Origin: Podocnemis expansa | Taxonomy: Eukaryota; Chordata; Testudines; Podocnemididae | Direction: 5' to 3' | Length of the DNA stretch: 64,000 nucleotides | Assembly: GCA_007922195.1 (NCBI GenBank) | Contig: ML682005.1 | Location: forward strand, 23,332,514 to 23,396,513 | Shown: piece by piece, positions 48,423-60,997 of the stretch | Layout: each line of letters starts with the position of its first letter | Numbering within the stretch: the stretch's first letter is position 1 | The notes under the pieces: model-generated | What the model saw: the letters and a program-made list of their open reading frames with translations, nothing else | Told to the model about the DNA's origin: nothing | Databases searched by the model: none | Made by a program: the position numbers and the translations under genes

Positions 48423-49793
48423 TTAGAAAGAGTGATGCAACGTTAACTATAGTGGCACTGTAGCACCGCTATAACAGGGCTTCTGGACTGAACCAATTAC
48501 AAAAAATACTTCATAAGATCCTCATCTGCAATTCTGCTTCAGAGCTTCCGAACTTAAGTCTATAACTCTGTTTTGGGGGCTGGTTTCCTGTAGTCTGAGA
48601 GAAACAACCACCAGATACAGACTACATGACTTCAACTCCCATACCCTTCTTCTCTGCTCAGCTTCCTCTTCCTGATTATATTGCCCAGCCCTAGGGCGTG
48701 GCAGGGTCTCATTCATTACATCCAAAGCTGTCACACCTGGAGGTGCCAGCCTGCCTTTTCAAGGGATAATACACTCTTTCACACAATGCACTGCACAGAA
48801 CAAGCCCATGGAACTAGAAATTTCTGTAATAGGGTGGTCCCACAGTCATTGGCAAGGGACAGGTTTCAGAGGCAGGAGCCAGCAGTGCTGACTTGTGGTA
48901 AGCAGAAACTGTTCTGGATCCTAGGATTTGGAGAGGAGTAGCAATTTGGGTAAAGACACATGCACATTAGGTTATGATAGAAATATTAAATGCCAGCTAT
49001 GTGGTCCTAACATAAGAATAAACCCTTTGAAAGACTCCTCCTTGACCCTGCTGCCCAGGCATTTGTAACACAAGAAACATGTTTCACCTTTGTCTTCACT
49101 GGTAAGATCTATTGGAGTTTAAACTGGTGTATAGAATTACTTTGAACTCTGTACTGAAAGGCAGTATTTCTTAATGACTGCTGTAGCTAGGAGAATAAAT
49201 ATATTCTAAATCAAACTTGAACTAAAGATCTTTCCTTTAAAAAGGAGTTTATTATATCAAGAAGTGAAAGAAGTTTATCTGTCAATTGAACTCTGCATGC
49301 CTGGAACACCATGACTGATGTAATGTCATTCTGTTTTAAGATACATTTTCCAATAAAGATATGATTTGCTGTTAATTTTTGGATAAGCCATTAAACAAAT
49401 CAGCTATAGAAGATTTTGAAGACTTTTCAGCATTGTAGTATTGAATAAAGAATATTATGTAACTTTGTGTTTTTGCTATACCACAGATAAACTTCGGATA
49501 AGTTTACAAGTTGTAGGTCTAGTTAGTACATAATAAAATGGGTTTAATGAAAAATTTTGTCTGTACGCCGAACAGATTTTTCTCTTACTAAATTACATTG
49601 AGCAAAAGCAAAACCATTCGTTTTTTCAGCTGTTGCCAGTACCTTCAGGTTTTTTCTCACTGACTTCAGAAAATGAAGTCTTTAATAACAAGGTATTTAA
49701 TATCTGCATCTCTTAAAGCCTTTGTGGAAGGATGCAGTCATTCCAACTGTTTATTAAGGTGTAGTGTACAAGATAAAATTAGGTCTCAAACAC

Positions 49794-49966
49794 AAGGCCC
49801 CTGGGCCACATGCGGCCCCTAAAGGTATCTCCTGCGGCCCGCAATGGCACGATTGTAACCAATATGTGCAATATCATTGTATGGAAAGGTTTCAGTGGTG
49901 CAGCCCTCAGGCTACCATACTAATCCTCATGCAGCCCTCATGGTGATTTGAGTTTGAGACCCCTGA
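49794..49966. mobile_element. hAT-type MITE (GGTCTCAAAC family)
   Basis: Ends ggtctcaaacacaaggcccc and gagtttgagacccctg. Internal text ggccacatgcggcccc and ctgcggcccgcaatgg. The target duplication is poorly preserved. Confidence 0.65.
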
Positions 49967-50458
49967 TGTAAGGTGACTTTCATTGGTCTGTTTGTGAATG
50001 TGTCTATAATCCAATATTTATCTGACTGATATAAGCACCTCATTTTCTACATGGCTGTAAACAACCTCCTCAGATGATTTGGAGCCACAATAACCTATTA
50101 ATTTTGACACAGCATAAATGGTGTGACCTGTGACAATCCTAACAGTTATCCAGCAGCTATCCCGCAGTGCCCTATTCCCTGTGGCAGTGACTGCTGTGGT
50201 CACAAATGTAAACTCTATTGTCTGGGCATCACAGAGACAAGAAGCCACTACTCCCCCTTCATAAAACCTTTTGTATGTTTTTGCAATGTCTTTTCCTGAT
50301 CTCTCAGCATTGGTTTGTGCAGCTGCCAAGCTGCCCATGTCAGCTCCATGCACTAAAGTCACTTCTGCCTGGGATAGATAGGCGATATTGGATCTCCTTA
50401 GCTTGTTGGGAGAAGAGGCTGTGCAATCACAGCTATAGATCAGTGAGAGAAAGTGGAT

Positions 50459-50551
50459 ATCTATGAAGAGATTGCACAGAGGATGCACAAAAGGAGTATG
50501 AGTAGGATCAGCAGCAGAGCTCAGAGTGTGAAAGCAAAGGCATTTCTCCAG
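50459..50551 (+). other. Possible Myb/SANT-like coding remnant
   Basis: The plus-strand frame reads IYEEIAQRMHKRSMSRISSR then AQSVKAKAFLQ. The spacing of Ile-Ala, Met and Arg, then Lys-x-Lys-Ala, recalls the Myb/SANT protein of Harbinger elements. Downstream to about 50830 the same strand has further interrupted codons. The overlapping 181-codon minus-strand frame (50018-50563) shows no domain I recognise. A guess from a short match. Confidence 0.28.
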
Positions 50552-50989
50552 GGATGCCAACAATAAATCTGGTGGTGACCTGCAAACCCACTGCTTTTAC
50601 AACAAACTGCGTACGATAGTGGATTGAAACTCCACCAGAATGCTGCAGAGCATTGTGGATACCTTAGAGAAGCTTGAGAAAGAGGCCCCTCCCATGAACA
50701 GCGAGGAGGAAGTGAGGAACAAGGGAAAAGAGATGCAGCTGGAGGCTTCAGTCATGCTGTAAGCCAGGATGCGTTCCAGACTGTCATCCACAGACTTAGC
50801 TACTCTTTCAATGCGAGCACAGATGAGCTCAATAAAAGGAAAGATGGAGGGTGAATGCGTGCATTCATTTTCTCTTACAATCTTTCATTAAAAAATGGTG
50901 CCTGGCCCAAGCCCAAGTTGCTAAAACACAGGAATCTATGTTTCATTGTTTTTACTCGTATGAGAAGAGGTAGTGGTGCAACAAAAGCC

Positions 50990-53087
50990 AATTTTATATT
51001 TCCTTTACATTCCTCTGTTGGGTTAGATGGGGGAAGGGAAGCATGGGGGATTTCAGTTATCCTGACATCTACTGGAAGGGCAACACAACAGTGCACAGGC
51101 AATCCAGGAAGTTTTTGCAGATTATTGAAGACAACTTCCTGGTACAAATGCTGAAGGAACCAATTTAGGGGCCTTGCACCTCTCAACCTGCTGCTCACAA
51201 ACAGAGAAGAATTGATCAGGAAAGTAAAAGTGAATGGCAACTTGGGCAGCAGTGACCATGAGATGGTAGAGTTCAGAATCCTGGTCAAAGGAAGGCAAGA
51301 AAGAAGCAAAATGCAAATCCTGGACTTCAGAAAAGCAGATTTTGGCTCCCTCAGGGAACTGATGGGGAGGATTCCCTGGGAGGCTGATCTGGAGGGGAAA
51401 GGCATCCAAGAGACCTGGCTATATTTTAAAGAAACCCTACTAAGAGCACAGGAAAACACCATATTGATGTGCAGAAAGAACAGCAAGTGTGGAAGTCGCC
51501 CAGCATGGCTTTGCAGAGAACTGTGGTGAGCTGAAACATAAAAAGGAAGCTTACAAGAAGTGGAAGCTTAGACAGATGACTAGGGAGGAGTATAATGATA
51601 TTGCTTGGGCCTTCAGGGATAAAATGAAAGGCCAAAGGGCAGTTTGAGTTGAAACTAGCAAAGGATGTGAAGGATAACAGGAGGGGGTTCTACAAGTATG
51701 ATGGGAACAAGAAGAGGATTAGGGGTGGTCTAGGTCCCTTACTGAATGGGGCAGGTATCCTTGTGCTGGAGGATGCAGAAAAGGCTGAAGTACTGAATGC
51801 CTTTTTTTACTTCTGTCTTCACAGACAGGTTTAGCTCCCTGGCTACTACACTGGGTAATGCAGAATGGAGACAAGGAGAACAGCTCACGGTGACAGAAGG
51901 TCAGGTTAGGGACTACTTAGAGAAGTTAGATGTGCACAGGTCTATGGGGCCAGATGAACTTCATCCAAGGGTGCTGAGGGAGTTGGCTGATGTGATTGCA
52001 GAGCCACTGGCCATTATCTTTGAAAACTCATGGCAAATGGTGGAGTTCCTGGAGGATTAGAAGAAGGCAAATATAGTGTCTATCTTCAAGAAAGAGAAAA
52101 AAGAGGATCCGGAGAACTACAGACCAGTCAGCCTCACCTCAATCCCTGGAAAGCCATGGAGCAGGTTCTCAAAGAATCCATCCTGAAACACTTGGAGGAA
52201 AATAGAGTGATTAGGAGCAGTCAGCATGAATTCACCAAGGGCAAATTGTACCTGACCAACCTGATTGCCTTCTGTGATGAGATGACTGGATTTGTGGATG
52301 CAGGAATAGCTGTTGACATATGTCCCGACTTTAGCAAGGCTTTTGATACGGTTTCCCACAGCATTCTTGTCAGCAAGTTAAGAAAGTATGGGTTGGATGA
52401 GTGGACTCAAAGGTGGACAGAAAACTGGCTAGATCAATGGGCTCAAAGGGTATGAATCAATGGTTCCATGTCTAGTTGGCGAACAGTAACGAGTGGAGTG
52501 CTCCAGGTGTCAGTCCTGGGGCCTGTTCTGTTCACCATCTTCATTGACTATCTTGATGATGGGATAGATTGCATGCTCACTAAGTTCACGGATGACACCA
52601 AGCTAGGGGGAATGGTAGACACGCTGGAGGGCAGAGGCAGGATTCAAGGAGAGTTAGACAAATTGCAGCAGTGGGCCAAAAGAAATCTCATGAGGTTCAA
52701 CAAAGAAAAGTTCAAAGTCCTGCACTTAGTATGGAAAAACCCCATGCGCTGCTACAGGTTGGGGACCGATCAGCTAAGCAGCAGTACTGTAGAAAAGGAC
52801 CTCTGGGTTATAGTGGATGGGAAGTTGGATACCAGTCAACAGTGTGCTCTTGTAGCCAAAAAGGCTAATGGCATATTGGGCTGCGTCAGTAGGAGTGTTG
52901 CCAGCAGATCAAGGGATGTGATTATTCCCCTTTCTTTGGCACTGGTGAGGCTGCATCTGGAATACTGTGTCCAGTTTTGGGCTCCCCACTACAAAAAGGA
53001 TATGGACAAATTAGAGTCCAGCAGAGGGCAACAAAAATGATTAGGGGGCTGGGACACACGACTTATGAGGAAAGACTCAGTTTGCAG
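50990..53087 (+). mobile_element. CR1 LINE, endonuclease end plus reverse transcriptase, 3' end missing
   Basis: Frames in series cover the end of the endonuclease region (SSDHEMVEFRILVKGRQ), the linker (EKAEVLNAFF), and the RT: MGPDELHPRVLRELADVIAE, DFSKAFDTVSHSIL, the catalytic box FTDDTKLGG (Asp codons 52591-52596; Ala is usual before the Asp pair) and LHLEYCVQFWAPHYKKDM. At least four frame breaks or stops exist. Translation stops matching CR1 after TYEERLSLQ near 53087, where another CR1 begins. Loss of the 3' end is unusual for CR1. Confidence 0.88.
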
Positions 53088-55045
53088 GTGCTGAGTGGCA
53101 GTTGGGGTCAGGTGACCCCAGTTGGGGTGGAGCCTTCCTATTGGGGGGCTATAAAAGCAGCCACTCTAGCAAGCTGCAGCACCAGCTGCAGCAGCACCAG
53201 GAGCGGGCAACAGGGCTTTTAACGGGGGAGTTTGGAGGGAGAAAGAATTATGGCAGAGATTGAGGTAGCAGCAGAAATCACTCCAACAAGGGAAGAGACA
53301 ATGAAGATGAGAGGATGTGGAAGCTGTGGGATGTACATCATCTTGGAGAGTATAACCCCAAAGAATTTTGTTTGTATGAAGTGCCACCTTATAGAGCTGT
53401 TAGAGGAGAAAATCTGAGGATTGGAGATGCAGGTGGCAACTATGGTTGAGTTTAGAAGGGGGTTTGAACAGTTGATGGATTAGAGAACTGGAGAGGCTGG
53501 AGACAAAAACTCAGACCTGCAGATGGAAACTGGAGCAACCACTTCCGAGGGGAGACTGCTAGGTGAGGAAAGTGAGCAGTGGAAACGTGACGGTGAGAAG
53601 GCGGCAGAGAAAAAGACCAGCTAGTGAAGGTGAAATGGAACTTAGTAACAGGTTTGCTGAATTAGCAAATGAAGGAGACCAGCAGGGGAACACTGAAGGT
53701 GGGAGTGTGAGGAGGAAGAGGAGAGCAGCTAGTCCCATTCAAAGGGGAGTTGAGCCTCTGGAGATAAATAAGAGCCCAGGGAGCATTCAGGAGCAGATGC
53801 AGAGGACTGTGAACAGCAACTGTACACATCAAGACTCCGAACCGAGAGAACTGGGGATAGACTGGAGAAGCGCACTTTTTCCAGGAAAAGGCAAGTGTAT
53901 GTGATTGGAGATTCTCTTCTGAGGAGGACAGACAGGCCTATAACTAGAAGTGACCCTGAGAATGGGTGTGCTGCTTGCCTGGAGCTAAGATACAAGATGT
54001 GGATCTGAGGCTGAAGAGGATCCTAATGAGAGCAGGAACGAATCCTCTGATTATCCTTCATGTGGGTATGAATGATATAGCTAGATTCTCATTGGAATGT
54101 ATCAAAGGAGACTATGCCAGGCTGGGGAGGACTCTCAAGGAGCTGGAGGCTCGGGTAATCTTTAGTGGGATTCTGCCTGTCCCTAGAGGACGACAACACA
54201 GCTGTGAGAAGATTCTGGCAGTTAACAGATGGCTCAGGCAGTGGTGTTACAAGGAGGGCTTTGGGATGTATGGGCACTGGGAGGCATTCATGGACAGAAG
54301 AGTTGCTAGGGATGGACTTCACCTGAGTAGGGAGGATAACAGACTTGTGGGAGTGAGGCTAGCTCAACTGATTGAGAGAGCTTTAAACTAAGGAGTGTGG
54401 GGAGATGGATGGGAGATGCTCGGACAATCTCTGCGCCTGATACTAGCATTGAGAGGCAAGAACCTGGATTCAGAAAAGACAGTATAAATGCTAGAAAGGA
54501 GGGAAGCACAAATGCTGGTCTGGTGGGAGATGTTGGCAGAAGTAATAATAGGCTATGTTGGGTACAGAATGTGAGCAGAGCCGAACAGCAAAAGCTAAAA
54601 TGTTTATATACCAATGCAAGAAGCCTAGGTAATAAAATGGAGGAACTGGAACTACCAGTAGAGGAATTGAAACCAGATGATATAGGGATAACAGAAACAT
54701 GGTGGAATAGTAGTCACGACTGGTGTATGGGCATTAAAGGTTTTGTGCTCTTTAGGAATGACAGATGTAATGGCAAAGGTGGTGGTGTGGCTTTGTATAT
54801 CAACGATGCAATAAATTGCAAAGAAATTCAGAGTGATGAAATTAGCAGGACAGAGTCTCTCTGGGCCAAAATCACATTGGAGAAGAAAACTACTAGAGTT
54901 GCTCCTGGATTAGTGCTTGGGGTGTGTTATAGACTGCTGGGATCTTATTTGGACATGGATAGAGAACTCTTTAAGGCCTTTAAGGAAGTAAACACTACTG
55001 GGAACTGTGTGATTAAGGGAGATTTTAACTTCTCAGTTATCCTTT
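53088..55045 (+). mobile_element. CR1 LINE with 5' UTR, ORF1 and start of ORF2, 3' truncated
   Basis: Begins with a GC-richer leader containing ctataaaagcagcc near 53149, then ORF1 and the first part of ORF2 with the APE-type endonuclease: LKCLYTNARSLGNKMEEL, GITETWWN, GGGVALYIND, and GDFNFS at about 55018-55035, after which CR1 similarity ends. Having a 5' end but no 3' end is the reverse of the usual truncation pattern. Confidence 0.85.
53250..54391 (+). pseudogene. CR1 ORF1 protein, broken
   Basis: ORF1 of CR1 encodes a nucleic-acid-binding protein with an esterase-like domain. Visible in order: ATG at 53250 and a Cys-rich module GCGSCGMYIILES..PKNFVCMKCHLIELLEE; a charged middle with VRRKRRAASPI at 53563-53904; and an SGNH-hydrolase-like region with VIGDSLLRR (nucleophile Ser), LILHVGMNDIARF and RDGLHLSRED (Asp/His), ending ERALN and stop at 54391. 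These lie in three frames separated by stops at about 53415 and near 53905-53965, so the gene is inactive, although the SGNH catalytic residues are preserved. Confidence 0.82.
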
Positions 55046-57622
55046 TCTTGGCCTCAGAAGAGCTGGTCTGCAAATACAGAAGAATCAAGCATACGATAGT
55101 TGCAATCATTATGAGAATAGTGCAGAGTTCTGCAGACTCCCTGATCCTGTCAGAGATGGCTGATTGTGAAATGTGCCACTCAGGCTTGTGGGATATTTTT
55201 TAAAAATGTGTTTAAAGTCCAGGATATGGATGGCATCATAGAATGGAGAAAGTTGCATGTTAAAAAGTTGACTCTTAGGTCCCATGGGTCTTTGGGTGAG
55301 CCGTTTCTTTCTCACAAAACACTGATAAAATTTCCCAAAAGGCATTGTGCCAGACAGTGGTGCATGGGACACTGTGAAATCTGCCTGTATTGCACTATAC
55401 TCTGCATTGACACAAGGACTTCTGGTCAGTAAATGAAGCACCAATGCAAGCATTGAACTTTGCATGAGCAAAATACAAATTTTGGCATCTGTACTCTGCA
55501 TAGCTTGTATCACCCAAAGTCTGTAGCATAGGCATGCTGTAAATCTTGTTTTTGTTCTTTAGAGCAGAAATAGCTTCATTCTGAGAATGTCCCTCTCTCC
55601 CACTTCATGCTGTATTTTTATGTTAAAGACTTATTTTTGTTTAGCAAAATTTACCATCTGATGTATCTTAAGTGGTGTAGTTTGAAAAGAAGCCAAGCTT
55701 ATGAGTAATATTTTTTTCCACTGTATTTTCCTCACCCCTCAGCTATCGACAGGGAACATTTTCATTCTGCTTCACTTCAACCAGATCTCATGGTGTAGCT
55801 TGCTTTAAAAAGATGTTTCCTGTATAAATATCCAGAGTGGATGAGTCAGCCTGAGAAACTGAAAGAGTGGTTTAGAAAAACATACTTGGAAAAATACATA
55901 ATTCCTGCTCTGAAGAGTGACAGTCAAACTCTGAGTGAGAGAAGAGAAAGAGGGAGGGAGGAGTGGGGAGTACTAATCTACCTCTTGTTTTGTTTGTTTT
56001 TTTTCATTTGCAAGAAGAAAAAAGTTGATGAATATTTTAAACTTTAATGTTGAGGAGTATTTTCCCTTAAAAATGGTAAACTTGACTTATTTAAATACTG
56101 TTCTGTGTAACTGAGTTCTTCCATCCTAAGACAGTTGCTGCAGAAATAGTTGTGCCAAGAGCCATCTTAATAAATTTTGGCAGAGGGTAAAGATATAAAA
56201 GTGTTCAGTATTTTTCCACTCCAACATGTGAAAAAGACTTTTACTTTGTTTATTTCAAAGTTTTAACTTCTGATTTTGCAATTTTGAAGCAGAGGCTTGT
56301 AATGAGGAAGGGGAACTCAAGCTAGAGAAGAAATTTGTAGCAATAGTAAGGTGTTGTCTGCTACGTGGCCCAACCATGGGGAGGGGGGCGCACCACACAT
56401 TGTCAGTGGTTTACTCAGGCTTTTTTTGCTGGAAAGCAGAGAAATGATGATCAGAGAATCTTGGGTTTTATTTTTGGTTCTGGAAGGGAATGTGCCTTGT
56501 TTTTAGACAGCACAATCACACATGTAGTTCTGGTATATGCCAGACCAACTTTCCTTCTAGGGCAAGTTTACTGGCTTAATGAATGGAAGAATTCTATGAA
56601 TGCAATGTATCTTGATTTTAGTAAGGTACAGGGCAGTCTCATAAGCAAAGTGAAGGCATGTGTTTTAGATTAAATTACACTGAACTGGGTGCAAAACTGG
56701 TTGAAAGCCTGTAATCCCAGAACAGTTGACAGCGGTACTCTTTCAATTGGCAAAATAGCTAGTGGAGTCCTGCAGAGGTCTGTCCTGGTTCCAGTACTGT
56801 GCAATAGTCATTACAGATTTGGATAATGAACTGAAGAGTATGTTTATAAAATTTTCAGATGACACCAAGCTAGGTGTGGTTTTCAGCATTTTGCAGGACA
56901 GGGTTAGAATTCAAAACAGCCTTGACAAATTGGAGAATTTGTTTGAATTCAACAAAATAAAATTAAGTTAAAACGAGTGCAAAGTACAATGTCTAGAATC
57001 AAATGCACCACTGCAAAATGGGAAATAACCACCTACAAAGTAGTAGTGCTTAAATCAATCTGGGGATTACAGACGATCACATATTGAGCAGTGTGATGCA
57101 GTAGCCAAAAAGGCTAACGTCATTCTGGAATGTATTAACAGGAGTGTTGTATGTGAGACAGGAGGTAAGTGACCCACTCTTCTCTGCAATGGTGAGAGTT
57201 CTCTTGGAGTACTGTGTCCCGTTCTTTACAGCACTCTTTAGGAAATATGTGCACAAACTGGACAATAATCTGGTGGAAAGAAAACAAATGGTAAAGGTGT
57301 GGAGAAATCTGACTTGAGGAAAAGTTTAGAAAACAACAACAACAAAAAAAGGGGGCATATTCAATCTTGAGAAAAGCAGACAGTGAGAGAGAGGCCTGAT
57401 AAGAGTTTCCAAAATATTAAGGGCTTCTGTAAAGAGGATAGTGATCAAGTGCTTGCATATGTAAGAATGTATGTAGGACAAGAAACAATGGTCTTAATTT
57501 GCGGGAAGGCAGACTTAGGTTGGATACTAGCAAAAACTTCTTAACTTTATAGGTAATTAAGCACTAGGATAGCCTTCCAAGAGAAGATAGGGAATTCGGA
57601 GCTTTTTAAGAATAGTGTAGAC

Positions 57623-57829
57623 AGGTGATTCCGAAGCTTTTCTTTGCCGTGGCACACCTTGTTACCTTTAATTATTTTGAGGCACACTACTATATAGTCT
57701 ACATATGAGCTCATAAATATTCATGAGCCAAACCAGAACTCTTTGAGTAGTTTTTCAAACAACTCTGGCACACCTGTTCAGGCCTGAAGGCTCACCTGTG
57801 TGCCATGGCACACTAGTTGTGAAACACTG
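57623..57829 (-). mobile_element. hAT-type MITE (CAGTGGTTCCCAACC family, reverse)
   Basis: Ends aggtgattccgaagctttt and gttgtgaaacactg. Flanks gtgtagac (57615-57622) and gtgtagcc (57830-57837) agree at 7 of 8. The interior is the inverse of 37061-37251. Confidence 0.85.
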
Positions 57830-57915
57830 GTGTAGCCCAATACCCATCAGGGATTGTCTAGGCATACTTGATCTTGCCTCAGTGCAGGGCTCTGGATGAG
57901 AGGAGATCTTGAGGT

Positions 57916-58088
57916 CACTGTTCCTTCTAAGCTGCGTGTGTGTGCGTGCACACACAGGTCATGAAACCTGCGCACACAAAAAAAAAAAAAAATAAAGTGT
58001 GCACAAAAAAATTCAATAGTGCTCATATTGGTGCTCACAAAGAAATGTTTTTGCGCACACAGTCTACAAGTAATTAGAGGGAACATTG
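57916..58088 (-). mobile_element. hAT-type MITE (GTTCCCTCTAA family), perfect 8-bp duplication
   Basis: Ends cactgttccttctaagctgc and taattagagggaacattg. cttgaggt flanks it on both sides (57908-57915 and 58089-58096), identical. Inserted in the CR1 3' UTR. Confidence 0.93.
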
Positions 58089-58242
58089 CTTGAGGTCCCT
58101 TCCATACCTTCATTTCTAGAATTCTAGGATAGAGTCTGAGAGGCAGACAGTGTTAATGAATAGGTGGGCTTGGATATACCATATTTCATTGTAGAATCTG
58201 GCCCCAGGTCTCGCCTCTTTCTGCTACTGAAATAATATAAAG

Positions 58243-58680
58243 CAGGGTGACCAAACCACAGCTCTTTTACAGTTGCATTGCAGCTCATTGAGCTCCCTAT
58301 GTCACCCTCTCCCATTCTCCACCTACAGACTGAAGTGGCAAGGTCACTTTCCCTTGCAGTGGGGTGGCGGGGGGTGAGGGCTAGAGCTTCTACCCTGCAG
58401 AGAGGAGGATCTAGGGTCTTCAGTCCCATAAGGCACGTTTGCCAGAGCCGGGGCTTCTGCCCTGCAGCAGGTTCCTGCTAGGGCTTTGGGCTTCAGCCCT
58501 GCAGGGAGAAGTGTCTTAGGAATTCTGCATCATGGGTGCCTGCCAGGGCTCAGAGCTTCAGTAGAAATGGGCATGGAGCCTCAGCACGTGTGCTCTGTGG
58601 GGCAGAAATGCTGAGCTCTATCATCCTACCATAGGGCTGAAGCCCCCAGCAGGTGCCCCTTAGATTTCAAACTTCCGAAG
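58243..58680. repeat. GC-rich repeat, possibly hAT-like
   Basis: Starts cagggtgaccaaaccacagc, near the CAGGGGTGGCCAAAC type of terminus. Inside, gcttctgccctgcag-like units recur (about 58391, 58449, 58490). No right terminus was found. Confidence 0.35.
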
Positions 58681-59479
58681 ATCGTTTTTCTGTGGCTTGG
58701 AGGATCAGTAAAAATGGCCACCCCGGCACAAAGGGAACATAAAATGGTGGACTGTGCTGAAATTCCTTCAATGTTTAGACTTCTGAGCCGTTGTCCCTTC
58801 AAGAATGCCAGCCAAGAAGCTTTTCACAGGCAGACTTTTTCACAAGCACCCTAGCACTTTCTCCATAGCTGCATAAATATCCACAAAACTACTAGATTAT
58901 CTTCCTTCAAGTTTCTTAATAAAATCCACTTCTGATGATACTGCAAAACACTCTGCAATGGCTAGGCAGATAGTATGCTGTTATTACTTCTGACTACACC
59001 AAGAAGAATACTTCAGACACTGAAGCATAACTTGAAATAGTACAACATCAGTGTTGACAGCTGAGAGTTGTCACCAGCAGATAGATCATGCTGGCATGTC
59101 ATAGTCAATGATGAGGTTACCTACTTGGAGATTTACTGCCATATGGATCTTGAGGCATGGAGATAGTGTTGTAAATATCAACATACTCAGGATACACAGA
59201 TTATAATCTCTTCCAGAGCATTGAACTTTCTATTCACTTCATGTGAAAAGGACTGCCGCTCATTCACAGGAATTTTAGCCACAGCTGTACTCTCAGGATG
59301 TTAAACCATTGTCAGTGTTATCTTCGGTCTCCAAAACAAAATAAACAACAAAACATCGGTCATAATGGCCTCAACTATACTCTTTTGATTGCTCCTGTCT
59401 GTTTGTTGTAGCCACCTGTTTTCTCTAGTCTTGTCTCCAAATGGTAAGTAGAGATGACTAGAAAACAGAATTTCTCTCC

Positions 59480-59640
59480 CAATGTTCCGTCTAATTTTTC
59501 ATAGGCTGTGTGTTCAAAAGATTTCTGTGTGCACTAATATTAGCACTGTTGAATTTTTTTGTGCGCACTTTATTTTGTTGCGTGCGTGGGTTTCATGATG
59601 TGTGTACACACAAACGCGCACAGCTTAGAGAGAACAGACT
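59480..59640. mobile_element. hAT-type MITE (GTTCCCTCTAA family)
   Basis: Starts caatgttccgtctaattttt, contains gcactaatattagcactgtt, and ends cagcttagagagaacag. No clear target duplication. Confidence 0.75.
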
Positions 59641-60575
59641 CCCAGGAACAATTTTGAATAAGACACTTAGTTCAGATAGAGGATAAAAAGTCAAAAAGAT
59701 TAAAAAACAGAATTGGAGTTGGGGGGGAGAGTGTCTCAAATTCCTTTCTAGGAGTACAGAAATGGAATTTTTCTGCTTGGTGCCCATGGAGCCTGGCAGC
59801 CTGAAAAGCTGTAGAGCCAGAATGTCCCTGCTAGGCTGGCTGCCACAGATTTGGGGAACCTGGAAACCCAGACTCCTAATAGTTTGCCAGGCAGGGAGGT
59901 GCAGAGCCTGGGAACTTTCATTTACATTTTCCTGATAGAAAATCAGATGTTTCCAGCAAAATTGAAGTTTTCCATGGGGAAATCTTTTGATTTTGTGGAA
60001 ACTGTGTTTTGTATCCACAAATCATCCTGACAGAAAGTTCATGACCAGCTGTAACCTCTGATGTGCAAGGACCCCGCTGAAGTTTGTATGAACAGGGCCT
60101 AGCACAGTGAAGCCCTGAGGCCTGAATGAGGCACTGGGCACTATCACAGTAATATTAACAAAAATCCTGTTCCACAAAAAATTCAACATTAGGATAAGAA
60201 AAAGAAAATCCAAAATAAATACAATTTTGAAAGGATAAGAAAACTGTGTCTTCCAAAATCCTCTTTATGGAAACATTGTTTCCATAAAGATTGTCTTTAC
60301 TGAAGATAAAACCAAATTTTTTGTCTTAAAACATGAATATTGGTTCTTCATACTGCATTTAGCACATCACAGGGGTTCAAGGTGGCACAGACACATCTGC
60401 TCTAAGCTGAGAACTCTTGCTCCTTTGTCAGAATTACCGCACTTGTCCTTTTTTCCAGACACTCATATTCGTAAGTGTTATGCGGATATGGAACCCATAT
60501 GATGAAGGCAAATGACATTGCTTCAGTACATACTGGCAGCCATTTTGTGGGAGGCTGGTCAACACTCAGTTAAAG

Positions 60576-60997
60576 CAGTGGCTCCCCAGTTTTTTACCCT
60601 GCATGCCTCCTACCCTCTGTCCATGCTTCTCTGTCCCACTCTACCTCCCAGGTAGTGCTGGGAGCAGGACTACAGTTGAAGCCAAAGCCTGCGGCTGGGA
60701 ATGGACCAGTGGTCAGGGGGCTGCAGTCAGAGCCAGGGGTCAGGGTGGGAATGAGGCTGTGATGACCAGTGTTGAGGCTGGGAAAGGGTCTGCGGGGGGT
60801 GGGGAGTGGGAGCAAGAGTCAGAGATTGAGGCTGGGGCTGGAGCACAGGCTGGAGCCAGTCCCAGAGCACTAGTTAAGGGCAGAGGAGGGTGAGTCACAC
60901 TCCCTTCCCTGCCCTTCCATGGGGGCTGATCCAGGGTTCCCTCACCCCACCCCTCCAAACATTCCTTCCTCTGTGCCCTGCAGTTTGGGGATCTCTG
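60576..60997. mobile_element. hAT-type element, 422 bp
   Basis: Ends cagtggctccccagttttt and cagtttggggatctctg are inverse. Flanks agttaaag (60568-60575) and ggttaaag (60998-61005) agree at 7 of 8. GC-rich interior with gaggctggg-type repeats; non-coding. Confidence 0.82.

Larger units (their letters stand above)
56560..58135 (+). mobile_element. Old CR1 LINE, 5'-truncated, with two MITEs inside
   Basis: Decayed RT pieces include MYLDFSKVQG (about 56606), KFSDDTKLGV (about 56850) and EYCVPFF-like text near 57210. The 3' UTR ends at about 58130 with tagaattctagga, the CR1-type terminus. hAT MITEs at 57623-57829 and 57916-58088 are inserted in the 3' region. Confidence 0.78.

Noticed and set aside
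49770..49966. Possible tRNA or small RNA in the GC-rich patch
   Set aside because: Ends and interior match a MITE family; no cloverleaf or box A/B order was seen.
50018..50563. 181-codon minus-strand frame as a gene
   Set aside because: No recognisable domain, and the opposite strand gives a more plausible SANT-like reading. Left unassigned.
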